Position numbers and translations under genes: made by a program
Notes under the pieces: generated by a model
Told to the model about the DNA's origin: nothing
The model's database searches: none
Seen by the model: the letters and a program-made list of their open reading frames with translations, nothing else
Part shown: positions 1-5,307 of the stretch, piece after piece
How the letters are laid out: each line of letters starts with the position of its first letter
Position numbering within the stretch: the stretch's first letter is position 1
Source: Pseudomonadota bacterium
GTDB taxonomy: Bacteria > Pseudomonadota > Gammaproteobacteria > Burkholderiales > Thiobacillaceae
Direction: 5' to 3'
Length of the DNA: 5,627 bases
Assembly: GCA_021780975.1 (NCBI GenBank)
Contig: JAJXXS010000043.1
Span: 1-5,627, forward strand

Positions 1-11
1 TTCAGGTCCAT
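1..11 (-). CDS. rplO: 50S ribosomal protein L15, first codons only
   Basis: Only the first eleven bases are in the window: an ATG at 11-9 followed by GAC CTG AA, giving M-D-L and then N or K. L15 proteins of proteobacteria commonly begin M-x-L-N-T, and rplO follows rpmD in the conserved spc order. The ATG directly abuts the rpmD stop (TGAATG), and a strong Shine-Dalgarno sequence, GGAGGG at 21-16, lies inside the end of rpmD. L15 is a 23S rRNA-binding protein of the large subunit that acts late in its assembly. The identity is inferred from position, ribosome binding site and three residues, so it is less certain than its neighbours. Confidence 0.75.
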
Positions 12-197
12 TCAACCCTCCATTTTCAGGAGATATGCAATCTTGTTTGCCATACCGCGATTGGCCGGGGTATCAGCGACTTCCACGCAATGACGCAGCC
101 GCCGCAATCCAAGGCCACGCGCGCACAGGCGATGATTGGCCTTGCAGCCGATCAAGCTTTTGACCAGGGTCACCTTGAAGGTTTTGACTGTGTTCAT
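12..197 (-). CDS. rpmD: 50S ribosomal protein L30
   Basis: A 61-residue protein close to the usual 59-61 residues of bacterial L30. It has the expected order: a basic first strand (KTFKVTLVKSLIG), the conserved GLGLRR at 28-33, and DTPANRGM at 42-49. L30 is a small, non-universal protein of the large subunit that contacts 23S rRNA. The ATG at 197 follows the rpsE stop by three bases (TAAGCAATG). Its ribosome binding site, a GGGG run, lies inside the end of rpsE, so the two are probably translationally coupled. Three cysteines, at residues 18, 25 and 37, are more than I expect for L30; C18 sits just after the SLIG turn where a basic or polar residue is common. The identity is firm. Confidence 0.97.
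   Translation of the reverse strand: MNTVKTFKVTLVKSLIGCKANHRLCARGLGLRRLRHCVEVADTPANRGMANKIAYLLKMEG
16..21 (-). promoter_or_regulatory. Shine-Dalgarno site for rplO
   Basis: GGAGGG lies four bases upstream of the ATG at 11-9 and within the last codons of rpmD. It is the main evidence that a gene starts at the window edge. Confidence 0.75.
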
Positions 198-200
198 TGC

Positions 201-710
201 TTACCCCAAAATCTCTTCCACCGACTTGCCGCGCTTGGCAGCGACCTCGGCCGGCGTGGACATTTGCATCAAACCATTGATGGTGGCGCGCACGACGTTA
301 TAGGGATTGGTGGAACCCAAGCTCTTCGCCAGGACGTTCTCGACCCCCATCACTTCGAACACTGCCCTCATGGCACCGCCGGCGATGATTCCCGTACCTT
401 CGGAAGCCGGCTGGATGAGCACCACCGAGGCGCCATGCTTGCCCACCACGGGGTGGTGGAATGTGCCGTTCTTGAGGCTGATTTTCACCATCTTGCGGCG
501 CGCCTCTTCCATGGCTTTCTGCACGGCCACCGGCACTTCGCGGGATTTGCCCTTGCCCATGCCGATAGCGCCATCGCCATCGCCTACCACGGTGAGCGCA
601 GCGAAGCCGAGAATTCGGCCGCCCTTTACCACCTTGGTGACACGATTGACGGCCACCATCTTTTCCCGCAGGCCGTCGCCGCGTTCTTCCTGGGTTTCGT
701 TACGAGCCAT
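201..710 (-). CDS. rpsE: 30S ribosomal protein S5
   Basis: A 169-residue S5 (E. coli has 167). The N-terminal double-stranded-RNA-binding-like domain contains VNRVTKVVKGGRILGF at about 21-36. The C-terminal domain carries QPASEGTGIIAGGAMRAV and then GSTNPYNVVRAT, and the protein ends in AAKRGKSVEEILG. S5 lies on the back of the 30S subunit, affects decoding accuracy, and together with S3 and S4 lines the mRNA entry channel. The loop around KGG (29-31), where spectinomycin-resistance changes are known in E. coli, looks wild type. The ATG at 710 follows the rplR stop by 11 bases, with a G-rich stretch (GGGGCGG) as the likely ribosome binding site. No truncation or frameshift is seen. Confidence 0.98.
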   Translation of the reverse strand: MARNETQEERGDGLREKMVAVNRVTKVVKGGRILGFAALTVVGDGDGAIGMGKGKSREVPVAVQKAMEEARRKMVKISLKNGTFHHPVVGKHGASVVLIQPASEGTGIIAGGAMRAVFEVMGVENVLAKSLGSTNPYNVVRATINGLMQMSTPAEVAAKRGKSVEEILG

Positions 711-721
711 ATCCGCCCCGC

Positions 722-1075
722 TTAAAAATTCAAACCGTTTTCACGGGCTGCTTCGGCGAGTGCTTTCACCCGCCCGTGATACTTGTAGCCCGCCCGGTCA
801 AAGGCGACGCGCTCGATGCCGGCGCCCTTCGCCCTTTCCGCGATGCGCTTGCCGACCGCAGCCGCAGCCGCAGCAGTGCCGCCATTGGCGAACTGGGCCC
901 GCACGTCTTTTTCCGCCGTAGACGCGCTGGCCAGAATCCGGCTCCCGTCGCTGGAAATTACCTGCGCGTAGATATGGCAATTGCTGCGAAACACCGTCAG
1001 GCGCACTGCGTTTCCCGCCGCGATCTTCGCGCGCGTCCTGCTGGCGCGCCGCGTGCGAGTCATCTTACTGTTCAT
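722..1075 (-). CDS. rplR: 50S ribosomal protein L18
   Basis: A 117-residue L18, the same length as the E. coli protein. It has a very basic N-terminal tail (KMTRTRRASRTRAK), then VFRSNCHIYAQVI at about 28-40, VGKRIAERA near 74-82 and FDRAGYKYHGRVKALAEAAR at 92-111. L18 binds 5S rRNA with L5 and helps bring it into the central protuberance. The ATG at 1075 is 18 bases after the rplF stop with GTGAGG/TTAGG ahead of it; a second in-frame ATG at 1063 is possible but less likely because the full tail fits the family length. Residues 68-73 are six alanines written as alternating GCT and GCG codons, a small repeat. The SNCHIYAQVI segment is one reason for the betaproteobacterial assignment. Confidence 0.97.
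   Translation of the reverse strand: MNSKMTRTRRASRTRAKIAAGNAVRLTVFRSNCHIYAQVISSDGSRILASASTAEKDVRAQFANGGTAAAAAAVGKRIAERAKGAGIERVAFDRAGYKYHGRVKALAEAARENGLNF
857..874. repeat. three tandem CGCAGC hexamers inside rplR
   Basis: Three perfect copies of CGCAGC on the plus strand, read on the coding strand as alternating GCT and GCG alanine codons for L18 residues 68-73. It is in frame and a multiple of three, so expansion or contraction would not break the gene. Confidence 0.8.
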
Positions 1076-1093
1076 AGCCTAAGCCTCACGCTA

Positions 1094-1624
1094 TCACTTC
1101 TTCTTGGTTTCCTTGAGAACCACCACCTCGTCGGCGTAACGCACCCCTTTGCCCTTGTAGGGCTCCGGAGGCCGATAGGCACGGACATCGGCAGCGACCT
1201 GCCCAACCAACTGGCGATCGATACCCTTGATCAGAATCTCGGTCTGCGTCGGGGTTTCCACCTTGATCCCCTCAGGCATCTTATGCGCCACCGGATGGGA
1301 AAAACCCAGACTCAGGTTGAGCACTGCACCCTGCACCTGCGCCCGATAGCCGACGCCCACGAGGGTCAACTTCTTTTCGAAGCCCTTGCTAACACCGGCG
1401 ACCATGTTGGCCAACAGAGCGCGCACGGTGCCCGACATGGCATTGGCCCGATTGGAGCCATCCAGGGCTTTGCAGACCAGATGCCCATTCTCGTTGGCGA
1501 CTTCCACACCTGCGGCGGCCGGCATCTTCAACGTACCGAGAGGCCCCTTGACGACGATCTGCTCGCCCAGAGTGACATCCACGCCCTTCGGCAGCGGAAC
1601 CGGGTATTTGGCTATACGTGACAT
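1094..1624 (-). CDS. rplF: 50S ribosomal protein L6
   Basis: A 176-residue L6, one residue from the usual 177. It begins MSRIAKYPVPLPKGV, shows the first of two related RNA-binding domains (GPLG at 27-30, NAMSGTVRALLANMV at 61-75, then KLTLVGVGYRA at 85-95), and has the classic L6 signature RPPEPYKGKGVRY at 151-163 in the second. L6 binds 23S rRNA near the sarcin-ricin loop and is needed for factor binding. The open frame extends 20 codons upstream into rpsH, but the ATG at 1624 is chosen because family homology begins there and TGAGGA, which includes the rpsH stop, is a suitable ribosome binding site. The gene ends with a double stop, TGATAG (1096-1091). Confidence 0.98.
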   Translation of the reverse strand: MSRIAKYPVPLPKGVDVTLGEQIVVKGPLGTLKMPAAAGVEVANENGHLVCKALDGSNRANAMSGTVRALLANMVAGVSKGFEKKLTLVGVGYRAQVQGAVLNLSLGFSHPVAHKMPEGIKVETPTQTEILIKGIDRQLVGQVAADVRAYRPPEPYKGKGVRYADEVVVLKETKKK

Positions 1625-1634
1625 GACATTATCC

Positions 1635-2030
1635 TCAGGCGACGATGCACAGCACTTCACCGCCCACGCCTTGAGCGCGGGCATGCCGATCGGTCATGAC
1701 GCCTTTAGAGGTGGAAACAACCGCGACACCCAGCCCGTTCATTACCTTGGGAAGCTGGTCGGCTCCCTTATAAATCCGCAGCCCGGGACGGCTTATGCGC
1801 TCGATTTTCTCGATGACCGGACGCCCGGCATAGTACTTAAGCTGAATAACCAGCTGCAGATGGGCGCCATTACCGTCGACGCGGAAGTCCTCGACGTAGC
1901 CTTCGTCCTTGAGAACCTTGGCAATCGCAGATTTGACTTTGGAAGCAGGCATCGCGACCTCGACCTTTTCCATGGCCTGGGCATTGCGAATGCGTGTCAG
2001 CATATCGGCGATGGGATCACTCATGCTCAT
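1635..2030 (-). CDS. rpsH: 30S ribosomal protein S8
   Basis: A 131-residue S8 (E. coli 130). It starts MSMSDPIADMLTRIRN, matching the E. coli MSMQDPIADMLTRIRN pattern. It contains RISRPGLRIYK at 78-88 and the strongly conserved 16S-binding loop STSKGVMTDR at 106-115, and ends GGEVLCIVA. S8 binds helix 21 of 16S rRNA early in 30S assembly, and in E. coli it is also the translational repressor of the spc operon. The first ATG at 2030 is preferred because GGGGGA follows the rpsN stop at suitable spacing; the ATG at 2024, two codons on, is the alternative. The gap to rpsN is 11 bases. Confidence 0.98.
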   Translation of the reverse strand: MSMSDPIADMLTRIRNAQAMEKVEVAMPASKVKSAIAKVLKDEGYVEDFRVDGNGAHLQLVIQLKYYAGRPVIEKIERISRPGLRIYKGADQLPKVMNGLGVAVVSTSKGVMTDRHARAQGVGGEVLCIVA

Positions 2031-2041
2031 CTCTTGTCCCC

Positions 2042-2347
2042 CTACCAGCTGGCCTTGACTATGCCGGGAATCTCCCCGCGCATGGCCGCTTCACGCAACT
2101 TGGTGCGCGCCAGCCCAAATTTTCTGAACACACCCCGCGGGCGCCCCGTCAACTGGCAGCGATTGCGTTGGCGCGTAGGATTCGCGTTGCGCGGCAGTTG
2201 CTGAAGCGCCAGCTGCGCAGCCATGCGTTCCTCGGGTGTCAACTTGGCATCCTTGGCTTGGCTCTTAAGAGCGGCGTGCTTGGCGGCGTACTTCTTCACC
2301 AGGCGCGCCCGCTTTGCTTCGCGATTAACAAGCGATTTCTTGGCCAT
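2042..2347 (-). CDS. rpsN: 30S ribosomal protein S14, zinc-free long form
   Basis: A 101-residue S14 of the long, zinc-independent type: it lacks the paired CxxC motifs of the short form and has a single cysteine at residue 64. The C-terminal half is highly conserved, with LPRNANPTRQRNRC at 51-64, TGRPRGVFRKFGLAR at 67-81 and MRGEIPGIVKASW at the end. S14 binds the 3' major domain of 16S rRNA in the 30S head. The ATG at 2347 is nine bases after the rplE stop. Its ribosome binding site is weak (TTGAGA), so initiation may depend on ribosomes finishing rplE. No second S14 copy is in view. Confidence 0.98.
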   Translation of the reverse strand: MAKKSLVNREAKRARLVKKYAAKHAALKSQAKDAKLTPEERMAAQLALQQLPRNANPTRQRNRCQLTGRPRGVFRKFGLARTKLREAAMRGEIPGIVKASW

Positions 2348-2356
2348 GCAAATGTC

Positions 2357-2896
2357 TCAATTCTTGAATGGGAACTTAAAGGCCGCCAGCAGCGCCCGGC
2401 CTTCGTCGTCGGTCTTCGCGGTGGTGGTAATCGTGATGTTCATGCCGCGAAGCGCATCGATCTTGTCGTATTCGATTTCCGGAAAGATGATCTGCTCGCG
2501 CACGCCCATGTTGTAGTTACCGCGGCCATCGAAGGCGCGCGAGGATATCCCGCGAAAATCGCGCACCCTAGGGATGGCAATGCTCACCAGCCGGTCGAGG
2601 AATTCATACATGCGCGCCCGACGCAGCGTGACTTTGCACCCGATGGGGTAGCCATCGCGAATCTTGAACCCCGCGATCGACTTGCGCGCCTTGGTAACCA
2701 CAGGTTTTTGTCCGGCGATCTTTTGCATATCGCCAACGGCAAACTCCATGATTTTCTTATCGGCCACTGCCTCGCCCACACCCATATTCAGAGTGATCTT
2801 TGTGATGCGCGGCACTTCCATTAGGGATTTGTAACCAAACTGCTTGATCAGTTCGGGGACAATCGTTTCGCGATAATAGCCTTGCAGACGTGTCAT
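2357..2896 (-). CDS. rplE: 50S ribosomal protein L5
   Basis: A 179-residue L5, the E. coli length. It opens MTRLQGYYRE, then has KITLNMGVGEA at 33-43, TKARKSIAGFKIRDGYPIGCKVTLR at 68-92 (core RKSIAGFKIR) and FDGRGNYNMGVREQIIFPEI at 122-141, ending FPFKN. L5 binds 5S rRNA with L18 and contacts the P-site tRNA in the central protuberance. The frame extends to a TTG at 2908 that overlaps the rplX stop, but the ATG at 2896 matches the family start and has TGAGG and GAGA ahead of it. Only eight bases separate it from rplX. In E. coli this junction carries the S8 repressor site; I could not identify an equivalent here by eye. Confidence 0.98.
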   Translation of the reverse strand: MTRLQGYYRETIVPELIKQFGYKSLMEVPRITKITLNMGVGEAVADKKIMEFAVGDMQKIAGQKPVVTKARKSIAGFKIRDGYPIGCKVTLRRARMYEFLDRLVSIAIPRVRDFRGISSRAFDGRGNYNMGVREQIIFPEIEYDKIDALRGMNITITTTAKTDDEGRALLAAFKFPFKN

Positions 2897-2904
2897 ATCT
2901 CGCC

Positions 2905-3222
2905 TCAAGCGTCAACCATTTCACCACCGGACTTAAACACGCGCACCTTGCGCCCGTCGTCCAGAATCTTGCTGCCGATGCGGCCACCCTTGCCTGTCGC
3001 CGGATTGAAGAGCGCCAGATTGGAGCCATGAATCGGCATCTCCTTTTCCACGATGCCACCGGGAGTGTTGCGCATGGGATTGGGCTTGACGTGTTTCTTC
3101 GCCTTGTTCACCCCTTCCACCACAACGCTGCCATCATCCAGCACCCGCAGCACAGTGCCGCGTTTGCCCTTGTCCTTGCCGGCAAGGACAACGACACGAT
3201 CACCTTTATGTATACGAGCCAT
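2905..3222 (-). CDS. rplX: 50S ribosomal protein L24
   Basis: A 105-residue L24 (E. coli 104). The KOW RNA-binding motif occupies about residues 4-31 (HKGDRVVVLAGKDKGKRG), followed by VVVEGVNKAKKHVKPNPM, the conserved GGIVEKEMPIH at 55-65 and ALFNPATGK at 70-78. L24 is one of the two assembly-initiator proteins of the 50S subunit and binds the 5' part of 23S rRNA. The ATG at 3222 is eight bases after the rplN stop. A GTG at 3234 overlapping that stop would add four residues (MRQK), but it lacks family support, and the TGAGG between them fits the ATG. Confidence 0.97.
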   Translation of the reverse strand: MARIHKGDRVVVLAGKDKGKRGTVLRVLDDGSVVVEGVNKAKKHVKPNPMRNTPGGIVEKEMPIHGSNLALFNPATGKGGRIGSKILDDGRKVRVFKSGGEMVDA

Positions 3223-3230
3223 TTTTTGCC

Positions 3231-3599
3231 TCACAAAACTTCAGGCGCGAGAGAAACAATCTTCATGAAGCGTTCGCTACGCAGCTCACGGGTCACCGGG
3301 CCAAAGATACGGGTGCCAATCGGCTCAAGTTTGTTATTGAGAAGAACGGCCGCGTTACCATCAAAGCGGACAATCGAGCCGTCCGGGCGCCGGACGCCCT
3401 TGGCCGTACGAACGACCACGGCGTTATACACGTCGCCTTTTTTAACCCGGCCGCGAGGCGCCGCATCCTTGATGCTCACCTTGATGATGTCGCCTATCCC
3501 CGCGTAACGGCGATGGCTCCCGCCCAGCACCTTGATGCACATCACCGAACGCGCACCCGTGTTGTCAGCCACATCGAGTATGGACTGCATTTGAATCAT
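3231..3599 (-). CDS. rplN: 50S ribosomal protein L14
   Basis: A 122-residue L14, the common bacterial length. It starts MIQMQSILDVADNTGAR and carries CIKVLGGSHRRYAGIGD at 32-48, KDAAPRGRVKKGDVYNAVVVR at 55-75 and RFDGNAAVLLNNKLEPIGTR near 89-108. L14 sits at the subunit interface next to L19 and binds 23S rRNA; ribosome silencing factor RsfS acts on it in other bacteria. The open frame continues 11 codons upstream to a TTG, but those codons contain the ribosome binding site and lack homology. The ATG at 3599, preceded by a strong GGAGGA, is therefore chosen. It is the first spc gene, and the upstream 138-base gap supplies its probable promoter and leader. Confidence 0.98.
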   Translation of the reverse strand: MIQMQSILDVADNTGARSVMCIKVLGGSHRRYAGIGDIIKVSIKDAAPRGRVKKGDVYNAVVVRTAKGVRRPDGSIVRFDGNAAVLLNNKLEPIGTRIFGPVTRELRSERFMKIVSLAPEVL

Positions 3600-3606
3600 G
3601 ATTTTT

Positions 3607-3612
3607 TCCTCC
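3607..3612 (-). promoter_or_regulatory. Shine-Dalgarno site for rplN
   Basis: GGAGGA, seven bases before the ATG at 3599 and separated by an A-rich spacer (AAAAATC). It is among the strongest sites in the window and fixes the start against the upstream TTG. Its first three bases take part in the leader stem at 3610-3643. Confidence 0.85.
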
Positions 3613-3643
3613 AACTTGGCCAGCAACGCCAACCAGTCTTGGA
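3610..3643 (-). promoter_or_regulatory. candidate two-part leader stem-loop before rplN
   Basis: On the coding strand an outer stem TCCAA (3643-3639) can pair with TTGGA (3614-3610). Within it TTGGC (3632-3628) can pair with GCCAA (3620-3616) around the seven-base loop GTTGCTG. The two stems are separated by GACTGG on one side and a single G on the other. The outer 3' arm includes the first bases of the rplN ribosome binding site, so folding could reduce rplN translation. The stems are short (5 bp each) and a regulatory role is inference only. Confidence 0.4.
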
Positions 3644-3685
3644 TCCCGTCTGTTTTTAAGGGAAAGCGAAACCACCCATGTCAGG

Positions 3686-3702
3686 GCGGCCACGAAAGCC
3701 GC
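3686..3702 (-). other. small GC hairpin after rpsQ
   Basis: GCGGC (3702-3698) and GCCGC (3690-3686) form a perfect 5 bp stem around TTTCGTG. No run of T follows, so it does not look like an efficient intrinsic terminator. It overlaps the expected transcription start of the spc promoter candidate. Confidence 0.4.
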
Positions 3703-3704
3703 AG

Positions 3705-3734
3705 ATTGTACCCGAGCTTCGCCAGAGAACGCAA
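3705..3734 (-). promoter_or_regulatory. candidate sigma-70-type promoter for the spc genes
   Basis: On the minus strand TTGCGT (3734-3729, 3 of 6 to TTGACA) is followed after 18 bases by TACAAT (3710-3705, 5 of 6 to TATAAT). The bases just downstream, CTGCGGC, form a GC-rich discriminator of the kind known at growth-rate-controlled ribosomal promoters. Transcription would start near 3698. The site lies just after the rpsQ stop, where E. coli has its S10/spc operon boundary and spc promoter. A weaker alternative is CTGACA (3684-3679) with CTTAAA (3660-3655). Confidence 0.55.
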
Positions 3735-3737
3735 GCC

Positions 3738-4001
3738 CTACGACACAGCCCTTTCGACCAGGCGCGAAACCCGCCAACTCTTGGTCTTGGATATGGGTTT
3801 GCTCTCCTGAATCTCGACCAGGTCGCCTTCCCGATATTCATTGTTCTCGTCGTGGGCATGGTATTTCTTGCTGCGACGAATAACTTTCCCGATCACGGGA
3901 TGCTTGACCCGCCGCTCCACGAGAACGGTTACGCTCTTGTCCATCTTGTCGCTGACCACCCGCCCCAGCAGGCTACGCACCGACTTCACCGTATCAGTCA
4001 T
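3738..4001 (-). CDS. rpsQ: 30S ribosomal protein S17
   Basis: An 87-residue S17 of the usual OB-fold type. It shows LLGRVVSDKMDKSVTVLVER at 11-30, the basic loop VKHPVIGKVIRRSKKYHAHDE at 32-52 (conserved HP at 34-35), and the C-terminal signature GDLVEIQESKPISKTKSW at 59-76. S17 is a primary 16S rRNA-binding protein of the 30S body. Its ATG overlaps the rpmC stop by four bases (ATGA), a classic coupling arrangement. It is the last gene of the S10 block; a 138-base gap with a promoter candidate follows. Confidence 0.98.
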   Translation of the reverse strand: MTDTVKSVRSLLGRVVSDKMDKSVTVLVERRVKHPVIGKVIRRSKKYHAHDENNEYREGDLVEIQESKPISKTKSWRVSRLVERAVS

Positions 4002-4189
4002 CCCTGCACCTTTTCATGCAAAACTGTTTTGACGCGGGCGATATCGCGCCGAATCTTGCCCAAATCGGCGGTCTTGTTTGACTGCTGCGTGCTCACCTGC
4101 ATGCGCAACGCAAAATGCGCACGCAACAGATTTTCCAACTCGGCATGCAGCTTGCCAACCTCCAGACCACGCAGTTCGCTTGCCTTCAT
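3998..4189 (-). CDS. rpmC: 50S ribosomal protein L29
   Basis: A 63-residue L29, equal to the E. coli length, predicted to be two long helices. It begins MKASELRGLEVGKLHAELEN and carries the conserved ARVKTVLHEK near 51-60. L29 sits next to L23 at the polypeptide exit tunnel. The frame extends to a TTG at 4195 overlapping the rplP stop, but MKASEL is the normal family start and GGGAG at 4200-4196 is correctly spaced from the ATG at 4189. The start follows the rplP stop by two bases and the gene overlaps rpsQ by four, so it is tightly coupled on both sides. Confidence 0.97.
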   Translation of the reverse strand: MKASELRGLEVGKLHAELENLLRAHFALRMQVSTQQSNKTADLGKIRRDIARVKTVLHEKVQG

Positions 4190-4191
4190 CC

Positions 4192-4608
4192 TCAACTCCC
4201 GATCATGCGGCTGACAAAGGTGGTGGCAATGGGCAGCTTGGCTGCCGCCAAACGAAAGGCCTCCCGGGCCAGTTCCTCGGTCACACCATCCATTTCATAA
4301 AGAACCTTACCCGGCTGGATTTCCGCAACATAATATTCCGGGCTTCCCTTGCCGTTCCCCATGCGCACTTCAGCCGGCTTCTTGGAAATCGGCTTGTCCG
4401 GGAAGATGCGGATCCAGATACGTCCCCCACGCTTGATGTGGCGTGTCATGGCGCGGCGCGCCGCTTCAATCTGGCGCGCCGTAAGCCTGCCGCGCCCCAC
4501 TGCCTTGAGTCCGAATTCGCCAAAACTCACCTTGGCGCCGCGCGTGGCGACCCCGGTATTGCGACCTTTCTGTTCCTTGCGGTACTTGCGTCTAGCTGGC
4601 TGCAGCAT
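4192..4608 (-). CDS. rplP: 50S ribosomal protein L16
   Basis: A 138-residue L16 (E. coli 136). It starts MLQPARRKYRKEQKGRN and contains GRGRLTARQIEAARRAMTRH at 38-57, FPDKPISKKPAEVRMGNGKG at 69-88 and PGKVLYEMDGV near 99-109. L16 helps organise the A-site tRNA region of the 50S subunit. R82 aligns with E. coli Arg81, the residue hydroxylated there by YcfD/RoxA. The ATG at 4608 lies inside the end of rpsC (17-base overlap), with a strong AGGAG at 4619-4615, also inside rpsC. The arrangement implies coupling to rpsC. Confidence 0.98.
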   Translation of the reverse strand: MLQPARRKYRKEQKGRNTGVATRGAKVSFGEFGLKAVGRGRLTARQIEAARRAMTRHIKRGGRIWIRIFPDKPISKKPAEVRMGNGKGSPEYYVAEIQPGKVLYEMDGVTEELAREAFRLAAAKLPIATTFVSRMIGS

Positions 4609-5296
4609 GCTTCACTCCTGGTTTTTTACTGCGTTTCTCCGGCTCCGCCGCTACCGGTTGCTCGCCACGCTGCAGACTGTCGCCTTTGTAAACCCAGACC
4701 TTGATGCCAATGACACCGTAAGTGGTTTTGGCCTCGGAAAAGCCATAATCGATCTCGGCGCGCAGGGTATGCAGTGGCACCCTGCCCTCGCGATACCATT
4801 CAGTACGTGCGATCTCTGCGCCGTTGAGTCGCCCGGAGCTCATGATCTTGATTCCTTGTGCACCCAAGCGCATGGCGTTCTGCATGGCACGCTTCATGGC
4901 GCGGCGGAACATAACGCGTTTTTCCAGCTGCTGCGCGATGCTGTCGGCAATGATCTGCGCGTCCACTTCCGGCTTGCGCACCTCTTCGATGTTGACATGG
5001 ACGGGGACCGACATGAGCCGCGCCAGTTGCCCGCGCAAGGCTTCGATATCCTCGCCCTTCTTGCCGATCACAACGCCCGGGCGGGCGCTGAAAATGGTGA
5101 TGCGGGCGTTTTTTGCCGGACGCTCGATCTGGATCTTGCTCACGGACGCATGCGCCAGCTTCTTGCGCAAGAAGCTGCGCACCTTGAGATCCTCGTTCAG
5201 CGTCTCCGCGAAATTCTTGTTCGAGCCGTACCATTTGGCGGTCCACGAACGCTGCACGCCCAGACGAAAGCCGATCGGATGGATTTTTTGTCCCAT
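4592..5296 (-). CDS. rpsC: 30S ribosomal protein S3
   Basis: A 234-residue S3 (E. coli 233). It begins MGQKIHPIGFRLGV. A type II KH domain covers roughly 38-107, with the GKKG loop at 78-81 in VVIGKKGEDI, and the C-terminal S3 domain follows with GRLNGAEIARTEWYREGRVP at 155-174. R131, R132 and K135 match the E. coli residues implicated in mRNA unwinding at the entry channel. The tail after about residue 205 is basic and variable, ending KHAAAS, and its last codons overlap the rplP start by 17 bases. The ATG at 5296 is 11 bases after the rplV stop, and TGAGGA made partly of that stop is the ribosome binding site. Confidence 0.98.
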   Translation of the reverse strand: MGQKIHPIGFRLGVQRSWTAKWYGSNKNFAETLNEDLKVRSFLRKKLAHASVSKIQIERPAKNARITIFSARPGVVIGKKGEDIEALRGQLARLMSVPVHVNIEEVRKPEVDAQIIADSIAQQLEKRVMFRRAMKRAMQNAMRLGAQGIKIMSSGRLNGAEIARTEWYREGRVPLHTLRAEIDYGFSEAKTTYGVIGIKVWVYKGDSLQRGEQPVAAEPEKRSKKPGVKHAAAS

Positions 5297-5307
5297 ATGC
5301 GGTGTCC

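Noticed and set aside
1625..1684. Extended rplF start 20 codons inside rpsH
   Set aside because: The added residues are an out-of-frame reading of the rpsH end and do not resemble L6; the ATG at 1624 gives the standard length.
2901..2911. Possible S8 repressor hairpin at rplX/rplE (CGC-TTGAG-GCG)
   Set aside because: The position matches the E. coli S8 site, but the stem is only 3 bp and I cannot see the asymmetric internal loop of 16S helix 21. Too weak to call.
3600..3632. Extended rplN start at a TTG, adding 11 residues
   Set aside because: The extension contains the GGAGGA ribosome binding site and has no L14 homology; the ATG at 3599 gives the normal family start.
3656..3679. Small upstream reading frame MGGFAFP in the spc leader
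   Set aside because: It has an ATG and a TAA but no ribosome binding site ahead of it (CCGCCCTGAC). A seven-codon frame is easily found by chance.
3686..3702. Intrinsic terminator for the S10 operon
   Set aside because: The stem is 5 bp and is followed by CCTGACATGG rather than a T tract, so it is listed only as a hairpin.
497..4480. Five copies of the palindrome GGCGCGCC (497-504, 1043-1050, 2302-2309, 4455-4462, 4473-4480)
   Set aside because: The copies lie inside coding sequence, and those I translated fall at Ala-Arg residue pairs, so GCG/GCC and CGC codon preference in basic proteins explains them without a DNA-level signal.
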